Positions 9,494 to 18,073 of a stretch of DNA of 64,000 nucleotides are shown piece by piece. How positions within the stretch are numbered: position 1 is the stretch's first letter; each line of letters opens with the position of its first letter. This DNA is from Amycolatopsis sp. EV170708-02-1 (GTDB lineage: Bacteria > Actinomycetota > Actinomycetes > Mycobacteriales > Pseudonocardiaceae), in assembly GCF_022479115.1 (NCBI RefSeq), contig NZ_CP092497.1, forward strand, positions 6,758,001 to 6,822,000, written 5' to 3'. Position numbers and translations under genes: made by a program. The notes below the pieces were generated by a model, which had not been told where the DNA came from, did not search any database, and saw nothing but the letters and a program-made list of their open reading frames with translations.

Positions 9494-9667
9494 ATCTTCA
9501 CTCCTGTTCGGCCTGTTCTGGCTACGGCCGAGGATTCTGCGGTATCACCGGGGTCTTGCCGCAAGCCCCCCGGTGCGCTATATGTTGAACATGGAGGGGC
9601 GTACCCCACCATTTTTCCGGGTACGAGCACCAGGGATCGCGCGCCCGCGAGGCGAGACGCTGGCCCG

Positions 9668-11125
9668 GTGACCAGAATCCGCATCGCCACTGTGCTCACT
9701 CTCACCGCGCTCGCCGCCGTCACGCTCACGCCCGCGGTTTCGGCCGCGCCGAAAGGTCTCGCCTGGGGTCCCTGCCCGTCCGGCTCGCCACCGGGCTACG
9801 ACTGCGCCGAGATCGAGGTCCCGTTGTCCTATCAGGACCCCGGCGGACCTCGGATCACCATCGCGCTCGGCCGTCTTCCCGCGACGGACCAGAAGCACAA
9901 ACGCGGCACCCTCTTCACCAATCCCGGCGGCCCCGGGAATCCCGGCCGGTTCACCAAATTCCAGACCCCGTCCCTGCACCGGCAGTTCGACATCGTCGGC
10001 TTCGACCCGCGCGGTGTCGGCGCCAGCACCCCGGTCCGCTGCTTCGCGTCCGACGCCGAGACCGAGCCGCTCAAACGGGTTCTGGGGAACTTCCCGATCA
10101 CCGCGGAGCAGGAGACCCGGCATTTCGCCGACGTCCGTGAAGTCGCCGCCTCCTGCGGCCGCAACGCCGGGCCGCTACTGGGACACCTGTCCACCGCGAA
10201 CGTCGCCAGGGATCTCGACAGGCTGCGCGAAGCCGTCGGCGAGCCCCGCCTGCGCTACTACGGGCTTTCCTACGGCACCTATCTCGGTGAGGTGTACGCC
10301 AACCTGTTCCCGCATCGCGTCGGCGCCTTGGCGCTGGACGCCGTCAACGATCCGATCGCCTGGTCCACCGGGCACCGGCCGGAGGACGCGAACGTCCCGT
10401 TCAGCACCCGGCTCGGCGGCTTCCGGGACGCGGACCGCGCGCTCCAGGCGTTCCTCGACGCGTGCGCGGCCGACACCCGGTGCGCGTTCCGCGAACCCGG
10501 GACCGATCTACGGGCCAAGTACGACGCGCTCCTCGACCGGCTCGAAGCCACGCCGGGTCCGGTCACCTATCAGGAGGTCATCCGGCGCACCCACAGCGCG
10601 CTCACCGACGAGGCCCGCTCCCCCGCGCTGGCGGAATTCCTCCAGTCCGCGACGAAACCCGCCGCGGCCGTCGCGACCCCTTTCGATTCCGCGATGGGTG
10701 GCGGCGGGACGATCTGCGCGGACACCACGAACCCGCGTGACCCGGCCGCCTGGCCTCGCGCGGCCAAGGCGAGTGACCGGGAAAGCCGCGGTTTCGGTTC
10801 GTACGACGCGTATCTCTCCCTGCCGTGCGCCTTCTGGCCCGCCGCCGATCCGGCGCGGTACACGGGACCGTGGAACCGGCCGACCGCGCCGATCCTGTTG
10901 CTGGCCAACGGCAAGGGCGACCCGGAAACCCCGTACGCCGGGGCGAAGCGCACCGAACGCATCCTCGGCAACGCCCGGCTCCTGACGCTGGACGCCTGGG
11001 GGCACGGCGCCGCGAACCGCAGCGCGTGTGTCGACGCGGCTCTCGACGCCTATCTGGCCCATGGCCGTCTTCCGGAGCGCGGCACCGTCTGTGCCCCGGA
11101 TCACGCGCCTTTCGACGCCAGGTAG
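9668..11125 (+). CDS. Secreted alpha/beta hydrolase, S33 tripeptidyl-aminopeptidase type
   Basis: Protein of 485 residues from the GTG at 9668. The first 27 residues form a Sec signal peptide ending AVSAA. The hydrolase fold has the oxyanion segment FTNPGGPGNPG, the FDPRGVGAS strand, the nucleophile GLSYGTYLG and the catalytic His in WGHGA, plus the C-terminal TAP-like domain. Members of this family cleave N-terminal tri- or dipeptides outside the cell. The gene is monocistronic, with the divergent promoter region at 9494-9667. The start is not preceded by a strong ribosome site. Confidence 0.9.
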   Translation: MTRIRIATVLTLTALAAVTLTPAVSAAPKGLAWGPCPSGSPPGYDCAEIEVPLSYQDPGGPRITIALGRLPATDQKHKRGTLFTNPGGPGNPGRFTKFQTPSLHRQFDIVGFDPRGVGASTPVRCFASDAETEPLKRVLGNFPITAEQETRHFADVREVAASCGRNAGPLLGHLSTANVARDLDRLREAVGEPRLRYYGLSYGTYLGEVYANLFPHRVGALALDAVNDPIAWSTGHRPEDANVPFSTRLGGFRDADRALQAFLDACAADTRCAFREPGTDLRAKYDALLDRLEATPGPVTYQEVIRRTHSALTDEARSPALAEFLQSATKPAAAVATPFDSAMGGGGTICADTTNPRDPAAWPRAAKASDRESRGFGSYDAYLSLPCAFWPAADPARYTGPWNRPTAPILLLANGKGDPETPYAGAKRTERILGNARLLTLDAWGHGAANRSACVDAALDAYLAHGRLPERGTVCAPDHAPFDAR

Positions 11126-11256
11126 ACCAGGGTCGTGTCCTCGCCGGCGAGCCCGGACGACGCGCCGAGCCGTCCCAGAAATTGCTGCCCAGACACGCAC
11201 TGGTTCGAGATAGGCCCGAGGCCAGGGCCAGCCCGGCCCCGGCCACGTGGCTCCCC

Positions 11257-12492
11257 TCAGTCGAGCAAGGCTTGGTACACCAGGTTCCTCAGTTCGACGC
11301 GGATCGGGTAAGTGGAAGAGGGCAGCAACTGGGTGAAGAACAGGACCGTGATGTCCTCGTCCGGATCGACCCAGAACGCGGTGCTCGCCGCGCCGCCCCA
11401 GGCGAACTCCCCGGCGCTGGCCAGCGTCTTGGCCTTCACCGGATCGTCGAGCACGGAGAAGCCCAGCCCGAAGCCGAAACCGTGGTACGGCGCCTCGGAG
11501 AACCCGGTGCGTCCGCAGGTCTCCAGGTCCACCCCGCCGGGCAGATGGTTGGTCGCCATGAGCCGCAGCGTGCGCGGGCCGAGCAGGCGGACACCGTCGA
11601 GTTCGCCGCCGCGCACCAGCATCTGGGCGAAACGGTGGAAGTCGCCAGCCGTGGAGACCAGCCCACCGCCTCCCGAGAAACACGTGGGCGCGACTCGGCC
11701 GAGCGCGCCCATCTCGTCGTGCCGGAAGGGCTCCTTGGTGACCGGATGCGGCACGTAGAGCGCGGCCAGCCGGTCGAGATCGCCGGCGGCGGCCTGGAAC
11801 CCCGTCTCGTGCATGCCGAGCGGTGTGAAGATCCGCTCGGCGAAGAAGACGTCGAGCGGCTGACCGGAGACGACTTCGATGAGCCTGCCGAGGATGTCCG
11901 TCGCGACCGAGTAGTTCCATTCCGAACCCGGCTCGAACAGCAGCGGCAACCGCGCGATCGCCTCGGAGACTCCGGCCAGGTCGAGCCCCGGCGCGGTGCC
12001 GAAGTCGAAGCCGGCTTCGCGGTAGACCGCGTCGACGGGATGCGTGCGGTGGAACCCGTAGGTGAGCCCCGAGGTGTGGGTGAGCAGATGCCAGAGCCGG
12101 ATCGGTTCGGTGGCGGGCACGGTCGCCTGTTTCACCGACGATCCACCGGCGAAGACCCGCGGCTCCGAGAACTCCGGGAGCCAGCGGGCGATCGGATCCT
12201 TGAGATCGATGAGCCCCTCTTCGACGAGCATCATCGCGGCGACCGACGTGACCGGCTTGGTCATCGAGTAGACACGCCAGATGGTGTCGGTCTCGACCGG
12301 CAGCCCGGCCTCGATGTCCCGCTGCCCGTTCGCCGCGAGATGCGCGACCTTCCCGTTCCTGGTCACCACGGCCAGGTACCCGGGGAGCCGGTTCCGCTCC
12401 AGGTAGCCGTCGAAATGCTTGTCGATCCGTCGCAGCCGCTCCGCGTCGAAACCCACCTCGGCCGGGTCGACGTCCACCTTCAGCTCGATCAT
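11257..12492 (-). CDS. Class C beta-lactamase-fold serine hydrolase (EstB-like esterase)
   Basis: Protein of 411 residues. The SxxK nucleophile is in YSMTKP, followed by LLTHTSGLTYGF. The second motif, normally YxN, is YSV, and the third-motif region reads AWGGAASTAFWVDP, the pattern of EstB-type esterases rather than true beta-lactamases. It has no signal peptide, so it is probably cytoplasmic. Ester or lactone hydrolysis is likely. It ends 130 bases from the convergent peptidase gene; that gap holds nothing I can identify. Confidence 0.88.
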   Translation of the reverse strand: MIELKVDVDPAEVGFDAERLRRIDKHFDGYLERNRLPGYLAVVTRNGKVAHLAANGQRDIEAGLPVETDTIWRVYSMTKPVTSVAAMMLVEEGLIDLKDPIARWLPEFSEPRVFAGGSSVKQATVPATEPIRLWHLLTHTSGLTYGFHRTHPVDAVYREAGFDFGTAPGLDLAGVSEAIARLPLLFEPGSEWNYSVATDILGRLIEVVSGQPLDVFFAERIFTPLGMHETGFQAAAGDLDRLAALYVPHPVTKEPFRHDEMGALGRVAPTCFSGGGGLVSTAGDFHRFAQMLVRGGELDGVRLLGPRTLRLMATNHLPGGVDLETCGRTGFSEAPYHGFGFGLGFSVLDDPVKAKTLASAGEFAWGGAASTAFWVDPDEDITVLFFTQLLPSSTYPIRVELRNLVYQALLD

Positions 12493-12502
12493 GCGACCGA
12501 GG

Positions 12503-13303
12503 CTACGCGTTCCGCTCGGCCTGTTTCTCCAGCCGCCACGCCTCGTCGGTCTTCCCGATCCGCCAGTAGCCGGAGATCGACAGCAGGTCGCGCCGCATCC
12601 CCCGGTCGTCCAGCAGATGACGCCGCAGGTCCCGGACGAATCCGGCCTCGCCGTGGACGAACGCCTGCACCACCCCTTCACGCCACTCGAGCTCGCGGAC
12701 GGCGGCGGCGAGATCGTCGCCCCGGCTCCGGTGCAGCCAGGTGATCCGCGCGTCGCCCTTGGTGGTCAGCGACTGCTCTTCGGCGGCGTCCTCCACGAGG
12801 ATGAACGCGTGCACGGGCACACCCGCCGGCATCGCTTCGAGGGAAGCGGCGATCGCCGGCAGGGCGCTCTCGTCACCGGCGAGCAGATGCCAGTCCGCCT
12901 CCTCGCCCGGCGCGTACGCCCCGCCGGGCCCGGAGATCAGCAGCTCGTCGCCGGGTTTCGCGGCGGCGGCCCACGGCCCGGCGACACCGTCGTCACCGTG
13001 GTGGACGAAGTCGAGCACCAGTTCGCCGAGATTCGCGTCGAACGCGCGGACGGTGTACGAACGCATCCGCGGCCACTGCTCGCGCGGCAACTCCTCGCGG
13101 ACACGCGCCAGGTCGAACGGCTCGGGATAGGTGACGCCGGGCACCCGGAAGTGCACCTTGACGTAGGCGTCGGTGAAGTCGTTGGGCCGGAACGAGGCGA
13201 TCTCTTCGCCCCCGGCGACGATCCGGACCATATGCGGGGTGATCCGCTCGGTGCGCAGCACACGCAACCGGATCGACGACACCGCCCTCCGCGCCTCGGC
13301 CAT
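12503..13303 (-). CDS. Siderophore-interacting protein (ferric-siderophore reductase)
   Basis: Protein of 266 residues of the FAD-binding SIP/ViuB family. It has an N-terminal barrel with MRSYTVRAFD for flavin, then GPGGAYAPGEEADWHLLAGDESALPAI, and a C-terminal SIP domain ending in SGYWRIGKTDEAW. It reduces ferric siderophores with NAD(P)H to release iron. The ATG at 13303 is preceded by AGGGAG at a five-base distance. An IdeR-like box (13322-13340) lies directly upstream, consistent with iron repression. It is the last gene of a run with two small stress-fold proteins. Confidence 0.92.
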   Translation of the reverse strand: MAEARRAVSSIRLRVLRTERITPHMVRIVAGGEEIASFRPNDFTDAYVKVHFRVPGVTYPEPFDLARVREELPREQWPRMRSYTVRAFDANLGELVLDFVHHGDDGVAGPWAAAAKPGDELLISGPGGAYAPGEEADWHLLAGDESALPAIAASLEAMPAGVPVHAFILVEDAAEEQSLTTKGDARITWLHRSRGDDLAAAVRELEWREGVVQAFVHGEAGFVRDLRRHLLDDRGMRRDLLSISGYWRIGKTDEAWRLEKQAERNA

Positions 13304-13321
13304 GCACACTCCCTTTCCTGG

Positions 13322-13340
13322 TTAGGTGAACCTAACCGAG
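13322..13340 (-). promoter_or_regulatory. IdeR/DmdR-type iron box
   Basis: The 19 bases from 13322 match the actinobacterial iron-box consensus (TTAGGTTAGSCTAACCTAA) at 15 positions by my alignment, and include an exact palindrome GTTAGGT-GA-ACCTAAC at 13321-13336. It lies 19 bases before the siderophore-interacting protein start and contains the stop codon of the upstream SRPBCC gene. Confidence 0.65.
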
Positions 13341-13688
13341 CGTACGCCTCTCCCCGTCGGGGCGGGCCAGGTCTCCCAGCATCCGATCGAAGCCCTCCCC
13401 GACCCGCTCGGCGAAGCCGACGAAGAACCGGTTCGCCAACGGGACCGCCCATCGGCTCCAGGTGGCGACGTTGTACACCCGGTGGGTCACCCGCGCCCCC
13501 AGCGGATCCTCCTCGACGGTGTACTCGCCGCGGTACCACCAGCCACCCTGCTGAGCGAGGAAACGGCGATCGGCGTCCATTTCGAAGCCGGGGTTGTACG
13601 GCCGGGCTCGCAGCGTCGCCGCGAGCCGGGCGAAGACCTCGGCGGTCGGCGCGCGGACCACGCCGGAGACCTCGACGAGGAGCTTCAC
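13332..13688 (-). CDS. SRPBCC-family (START/Bet v1-like) protein
   Basis: Protein of 118 residues. The opening MKLLVEVSGVVRAPTAEVFARLA and the central GEYTVEEDPLGARVTHRV are typical of polyketide-cyclase/SRPBCC lipid-binding folds. Its function is unknown. The ATG overlaps the preceding SnoaL-like gene by four bases (ATGA), so they are co-translated. The stop codon lies inside the iron box of the next gene. Confidence 0.75.
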   Translation of the reverse strand: MKLLVEVSGVVRAPTAEVFARLAATLRARPYNPGFEMDADRRFLAQQGGWWYRGEYTVEEDPLGARVTHRVYNVATWSRWAVPLANRFFVGFAERVGEGFDRMLGDLARPDGERRTLG

Positions 13689-14098
13689 GAAGCCCTCGCG
13701 GCCGGATCGCTCACCCGGGTGTTCTGGAAGGACGCGACACGCCAGCCTCCGGGCTCCTCGACGAGGACGTAGGTCAGCGTCGATTCCCGGCCCGGCTCGG
13801 GTTCGCCACCCGAGAGCGACGACCCGCCGCCGGACACGACGATCGCGACGTCCGGCCGGACGAACCGGACCTTGGGCTCACCGCCGCCCGCGACCAGTTT
13901 CGACCCCTTGAGCGGCCCCTCGAACAGGGCACGGTGCGCGCTTTCGATGACCGCGCGGCCGGGCATGTTCATCCCGAAGAAGGTCACGTAGTCGGCGTCT
14001 TCGGTGAAGTGCGAGGCGTACGCGGCCGCGTCGCCGTCGTTCCATGCGTCGGCGAGCTCGCCCAGCACGGCCAGCACCGCGTTCTGTCGTTCGGTCAT
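13685..14098 (-). CDS. SnoaL/NTF2-like protein (SgcJ/EcaC family)
   Basis: Protein of 137 residues. The N-terminal helix, LGELADAWNDGDAAAYASHF, followed by a strand with ADYVTFFGMNMPG and a C-terminal VLVEEPGGWRVASFQNT, is the NTF2-like fold of the SgcJ/EcaC family. Ligand and reaction are unknown. GGAGG precedes the ATG. It is the first gene of a three-gene run and diverges from a TetR gene across an operator-rich region, so that regulator probably controls it. Confidence 0.82.
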   Translation of the reverse strand: MTERQNAVLAVLGELADAWNDGDAAAYASHFTEDADYVTFFGMNMPGRAVIESAHRALFEGPLKGSKLVAGGGEPKVRFVRPDVAIVVSGGGSSLSGGEPEPGRESTLTYVLVEEPGGWRVASFQNTRVSDPAARAS

Positions 14099-14114
14099 GA
14101 CTTCCTCCAGCTAG

Positions 14115-14168
14115 ACGAACACTGTTCGTTTGACGAACACCGTTCTACAGTCGAACGGTGTTCGCGTC
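14115..14168. promoter_or_regulatory. TetR operators in the divergent promoter region
   Basis: A perfect 15-base palindrome, ACGAACACTGTTCGT, occupies 14115-14129. A second inverted pair, GAACACCGTTC (14135-14145) and GAACGGTGTTC (14153-14163), follows. All share the GAACA/GAACG core. They lie between the divergent TetR and SnoaL genes, the usual place for an autoregulator's sites. Confidence 0.6.
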
Positions 14169-14210
14169 AAGTAGAGTTCGCGGCGAACCCCGGATCAGGA
14201 GGCGAACGAA

Positions 14211-14888
14211 GTGAGCAGGCCCCGGCGTCGCGCCGAGAAACCCGTGCTGTCCCAGGAGCTCGTGGTGAAGACGGCACTGGACCTCCTCGCCAGGGAAGGG
14301 CTGGAGGCGGTGAGCATGCGATGTGTGGCCAAGGCGCTGGAGACCGGCCCGGCGTCGCTCTACGCCCATGTCGCGAACAAGGAAGAGCTCCACGAGCTGA
14401 TGGTCGACCACGTCCTCGCCTTCGGCCCGTTCCCCGAGCCGGATCCGGATCGCTGGGTCGAGCAGGCGAAGGAGCTGCTGCGCGACAACGTGCGCGCGCT
14501 GACGTCGGTCCCCGGGATCGCCAAGATCGCGTGGGCCATCCCCGTCCCGGTCGGCGCGAACGCCCTGCAGCAGGCCGAAGCGATGCTCGCGGTCCTGCGC
14601 GCGGGCGGCCTCGACCTCAAGCGGGCTCTGTTCGCCGCCGACGCTTTATGGCTCTATGCCAAGGCTTTCGCCTACGAGGGCGCCGGCTGGCAACACGGCG
14701 ACATCGACCTCGCCGAGCAGGAACAGCGCGGCAGGCGGATGGTCGAGTACATGACGTCGTTCCCGCCCGGCGCCTTCCCGAACCTGCTGGGCGCGGGCGA
14801 GTACTTCACCGCGGAGACCGCGCAGGAGCGGTTCGAGTTCGCCATCGACCTCTTCCTGCGCGGCCTCGTGAGCGGCAAGGACGGTTAG
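14211..14888 (+). CDS. TetR/AcrR-family transcriptional regulator
   Basis: Protein of 225 residues from the GTG at 14211, with AGGAGG eight bases upstream. The N-terminal helix-turn-helix reads TALDLLAREGLEAVSMRCVAKALETGPASLYAHVANKEEL in order, and the rest matches a TetR_C-type ligand domain. It probably represses itself and the divergent SnoaL-SRPBCC(-SIP) genes. Its last codons, encoding VSGKDG and the stop, lie inside the left arm and centre of a palindromic terminator. That palindrome has therefore been recruited as coding sequence. Confidence 0.9.
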   Translation: MSRPRRRAEKPVLSQELVVKTALDLLAREGLEAVSMRCVAKALETGPASLYAHVANKEELHELMVDHVLAFGPFPEPDPDRWVEQAKELLRDNVRALTSVPGIAKIAWAIPVPVGANALQQAEAMLAVLRAGGLDLKRALFAADALWLYAKAFAYEGAGWQHGDIDLAEQEQRGRRMVEYMTSFPPGAFPNLLGAGEYFTAETAQERFEFAIDLFLRGLVSGKDG

Positions 14889-14911
14889 AACCGTCCTTGC
14901 CACTCACGAGG
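14864..14911. terminator. Bidirectional terminator, palindromic repeat copy 2
   Basis: Inverted arms of 23 bases (14864-14886 and 14889-14911) with one mismatch. The sequence is almost identical to 7957-8002. The right arm ends three bases before the stop codon of the convergent acyltransferase gene, exactly as in copy 1. The left arm codes for the TetR C-terminus. Confidence 0.85.
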
Positions 14912-14913
14912 GC

Positions 14914-15936
14914 TCAGAGCAGCGCGACCGCCGCCGCGTACTGCGGCACGAGATGCGCCCCCAGCGAGGCCTTCATCTCCGACATCTTCTTCCCGAACAC
15001 CACCTGCGGCCGCCCGGTCTCGATCGCCCAGCGCACCACTTCGCCGTAGAAGTGGAAGTACAGATTGGGGCGTCCGCCGAGCTCCGGTGGCAACGCCGCC
15101 CAGTGCCGCGCGACCGGCAGGGCCGGGTGGTCGAGCAGGGTCGCGACGGCGATCGCCCGTCCGGTGGCGGTCTCGCGGTACTCGATGACGTGCACATCCG
15201 GCTGGCGCAGCAGCGCGCCGACGTAACCCACGAACGCCGGCAGCGGCACGATCGGCACATCGTGGTGTTTGGTTTCGTTGTGCCGCAACAGTTCCGCGAT
15301 CTCGACCGGATCGGCCTCGGCCCCCGGCCGCACCCGCACCCCGAGCGACGGATCGGCCTCGAAGGTGCGGAAGATCTTGCGCAGGTTCTGTTTGCGCTTC
15401 CTGGCCAGCGAATGCATCCAGTCGTCCCGGCCGGAGAACGGCGAGACGTCGAGGACGGCCACGTCCTCCGTCCGGCGCACCATCTTCGGCCCGCCGCGGA
15501 CACTGTCCACTCCGGACTCGCCGACCTGGCGCACCAGCAGTGCGCGCAGACCGAACCCGAGTTCCGCGCGCATGGCGGGGACGAAGGTGTCCAGCAGCCT
15601 GCCGACGCCGCCGTCGTCGTCCTCGCCGTCGAACCACCAGCCCGGCATGGCCCCCGCGCCCGGGGACCGGACGTCGAGCCCGCCGAGCCGTCCCCGGCCC
15701 GCCGTGCGGGCGAACCGGTGCCGCCGGGTGAGCCCGGTGACCCACGCGGAGCTGACCACGCCACGCGGTTCGCCGCCTTCGAGCAGGACCGTGACCGGTT
15801 GCTCGGTGCGCGCCGACCACGCCTGGGTGGTGAGCACCTCCCAGCTCCAGTCCGCCCGCAGTCCCGCCTTGGCCCGCAACGGTTTCCAATACGCGGGCTC
15901 CGGGTCGCGGCGGGGGTCCAGCACCTCGATCACCAT
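14914..15936 (-). CDS. FemAB/GNAT-fold acyltransferase paralogue 1
   Basis: Protein of 340 residues, the last and most divergent of four tandem paralogues. The N-terminus, VIEVLDPRRDPEPAYW, matches the others. The C-terminal half has LARKRKQNLRKI, LRQPDVHVIEYRE, LLDHPALPVARHWAALP, LYFHFYGEVV and FGKKMSEMKASLG. The layout (two GNAT-like halves, conserved K-ASLG near the end) resembles the BioF2-like/FemAB-like acetyltransferase group, which moves acyl or aminoacyl groups. Donor and acceptor are unknown. The ATG overlaps the upstream paralogue's stop by seven bases. It lacks the GRGL motif of two of its sisters. Confidence 0.78.
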   Translation of the reverse strand: MVIEVLDPRRDPEPAYWKPLRAKAGLRADWSWEVLTTQAWSARTEQPVTVLLEGGEPRGVVSSAWVTGLTRRHRFARTAGRGRLGGLDVRSPGAGAMPGWWFDGEDDDGGVGRLLDTFVPAMRAELGFGLRALLVRQVGESGVDSVRGGPKMVRRTEDVAVLDVSPFSGRDDWMHSLARKRKQNLRKIFRTFEADPSLGVRVRPGAEADPVEIAELLRHNETKHHDVPIVPLPAFVGYVGALLRQPDVHVIEYRETATGRAIAVATLLDHPALPVARHWAALPPELGGRPNLYFHFYGEVVRWAIETGRPQVVFGKKMSEMKASLGAHLVPQYAAAVALL

Positions 15937-16973
15937 CGCGTCACCGGCCTCGGCACGATGACCCCGAGCAGCGGCACCGGCTGGAACCCCAGCGTCGCCT
16001 TGAGGTCGGTCAGCCCCCGGCCCATCGAGAGGGACTTCCGGTTGCCCTCGATCATGTAACGCACGTTGCGGACGACCGCTTCGAAGTAGAGGTGCTTCGG
16101 CCGTCCTTCCTCCGGGGCGAGCGCGGCCCAATGCTGGTGCAGCGGCGCGACCGGGTGGTCGAGCACGTTGGTGAACGCGAGCAGCCTGCCCTCGCCGTCG
16201 TGGTAGGTCGAGGTGATCACGTCCGGCCTGCGCACGAGTTCGCCGAGGTATTCGGCGGTGACGGGACCGCGCCGGTCGAATTTCACCGGCCCCATCCGCT
16301 CGCGGTGCTCCCGCAGCAGCGTGGCCAGTTCCAGCGCGTCGAGGTCGGTGCGGGCGGCTTCGGTGCGGACGACCACGTCCGGGTCGGCGGCGATCTTCTT
16401 CGACTGGCCGCGCAGGCTCAGCCGCCTGCTCCGGCGCAGGGACGCCAGCCATCCCTCGACGTCGACGAAACGGTTCTCCAGCACCGACGTCGGCATCGTG
16501 TCGCGAACGGGCCTGCCCCGTCCGGTCAGCATGTCGAGCGACTCCGGCGGGACGGTGCGGTAGACGACGCCGAGACAGCCCGGCCCGGTGAAACGGCCGA
16601 CGGCCCGCTCGAACCGGCGCATGATCTCCCGCCGGTCGGCGGCGTCGACGCCGTCGGCGAACAGCCACGGCGGGTATCCGGAAAGCCACGCGTGCTGCAC
16701 CTCGACCCAGCGCGGACCCAGCCGGGCCAGTCCGCGCACGGCACCGGGACCTTCCGGGGAGATCGGGGCGCACAGCATCGCCAATACCGCGGCGACGATC
16801 TCGCCGCCGTCGCTGATCACGGTGAGCACGGTGGGGCTGCGCGAAAAGCGGGACTCCACCCGCAGCAACCCGTAGTCCCAGGGGACCGGGGCCTGCTGCG
16901 CGCCGAGGAATCCGGCCCAGCCCTCGGGTTCCGGATCGGTCCGCGGGTCGAGCACCCGCACTTCCCAGGTCAT
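15930..16973 (-). CDS. FemAB/GNAT-fold acyltransferase paralogue 2
   Basis: Protein of 347 residues. It shares with its neighbours the start VRVLDPRTDPEPEGW, an N-terminal half with VQHAWLSGYP and RRFERAVGRF, and a C-terminal half with LRRSRRLSLRG, VRRPDVITSTYHDGEGRLLA, LDHPVAPLHQHWAALAPEEG and MGRGLTDLKATLGF. It ends in VPRPVTRW. It starts with an ATG overlapping the stop of paralogue 3 by four bases. No membrane helix is seen, so it acts in the cytoplasm, probably before export of the substrate. The exact reaction is not known. Confidence 0.78.
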   Translation of the reverse strand: MTWEVRVLDPRTDPEPEGWAGFLGAQQAPVPWDYGLLRVESRFSRSPTVLTVISDGGEIVAAVLAMLCAPISPEGPGAVRGLARLGPRWVEVQHAWLSGYPPWLFADGVDAADRREIMRRFERAVGRFTGPGCLGVVYRTVPPESLDMLTGRGRPVRDTMPTSVLENRFVDVEGWLASLRRSRRLSLRGQSKKIAADPDVVVRTEAARTDLDALELATLLREHRERMGPVKFDRRGPVTAEYLGELVRRPDVITSTYHDGEGRLLAFTNVLDHPVAPLHQHWAALAPEEGRPKHLYFEAVVRNVRYMIEGNRKSLSMGRGLTDLKATLGFQPVPLLGVIVPRPVTRW

Positions 16974-18073
16974 CGGCCCAGCACCGGTCTCGGTACCGCG
17001 ACCGACACCAGGGACCTGGTGCCGAAGCCGAGCGGGGTCTTGTTCTCCAGCATCGCCCGGCCGGCGGTCAGCTCGGGGCGCCGACGCGTGATCATGTGCT
17101 CCACTCCCCTGGCGTAGAAGTCGACATAGAGCCCTTTCCGTCCACCGGCCGCGCTCGGCAGCGCGGCCCACTGGTGCAGCGCGCAGCCGTCGTCGGCGTC
17201 GAAGATCGTGCCGAATCCCAGCAGCCGCCCGGATCCGTCGCGGTAGGTACGGGTGAGGACGTCCGGGCGGCTGATCAACGCGTCCAGATAGGACGGCGCG
17301 ATCGGGCTCCGGGTGTCCATGTGCAGCCCGCCGAACCGCGACCGTTGCCCGCCGGCCCAGGCCCGGTCGTCCTGCCTGCCCCGATGGGCATTGAGCAGCA
17401 CGGCGAGTTCGTGGCAGTCCAGGTCCCGGCGGGCGGTGGCCGCCTCGGTGCGCAGGTCCCCGTCTTCCCGCAGTTCGTGCAGCGTCTTCCGGGTCTCGTC
17501 GCCGAGCACCCGTTCCCAATCGTCCACAGTGGAGTATTCGTTGGCCAGCACGGCGGCCGGATCGATCTCCCGGGACATCCGGCCGCGGCCGTCCAGCGCC
17601 GGGAGGAGCTCCGGGTTCATCGCGCGGTAGATCAAGCCCAGCAATCCGGGGCCGAGGTGGGCGCACAGGGCCCGTTCGAACCGGCGGACCACCTCCCGCC
17701 GTTCGGCCTCGTCCAGCCGTTCGTCGAGTACGCCGGCCGGGTAGCCGCTGAGCTGCCAGAGGTAGGCCTCGGCCCAGCGCGGGCGGAACCGTCCACCGAG
17801 GACGGACAACGGCGCGAAGTCCCCCGCCCGCCAGCTCCGGCACACCATCACGGTGAACGCGCCGACGATCGTCCCGTTCCGGCGGAGCACCGCGAGTACC
17901 GCGGGATTCTTCGCCATCCAGGCTTCCCGGCGCAGGACGTCGTACTCCCAGACCGGCCACAACCTCGCCCGCCGCAGGAACCCGCTCCAGCCCTCGGGTT
18001 CGGCGGCCGTCCTCGGATCGAGCACCTCGGCCTCGAACACGGTGCTTCTCTCCGCCACCTTCATCGTCACCAT
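16970..18073 (-). CDS. FemAB/GNAT-fold acyltransferase paralogue 3
   Basis: Protein of 367 residues from the ATG at 18073; the ATG at 18064 is an alternative. It carries the shared pattern VEAEVLDPRT-type start (here FEAEVLDPRTAAEPEGW), YLWQLSGYP, RRFERALCAH, ISRPDVLTRTYRDGSGRLLG, LHQWAALPSAAGGRKGLYVDFY and a C-terminus VAVPRPVLGR. An insertion near residue 245 (GGQRSRFGGLHM) distinguishes it. The ATG overlaps the stop of paralogue 4 by seven bases, the same junction as between paralogues 2 and 1. This argues for duplication of whole gene units. Confidence 0.78.
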   Translation of the reverse strand: MVTMKVAERSTVFEAEVLDPRTAAEPEGWSGFLRRARLWPVWEYDVLRREAWMAKNPAVLAVLRRNGTIVGAFTVMVCRSWRAGDFAPLSVLGGRFRPRWAEAYLWQLSGYPAGVLDERLDEAERREVVRRFERALCAHLGPGLLGLIYRAMNPELLPALDGRGRMSREIDPAAVLANEYSTVDDWERVLGDETRKTLHELREDGDLRTEAATARRDLDCHELAVLLNAHRGRQDDRAWAGGQRSRFGGLHMDTRSPIAPSYLDALISRPDVLTRTYRDGSGRLLGFGTIFDADDGCALHQWAALPSAAGGRKGLYVDFYARGVEHMITRRRPELTAGRAMLENKTPLGFGTRSLVSVAVPRPVLGR

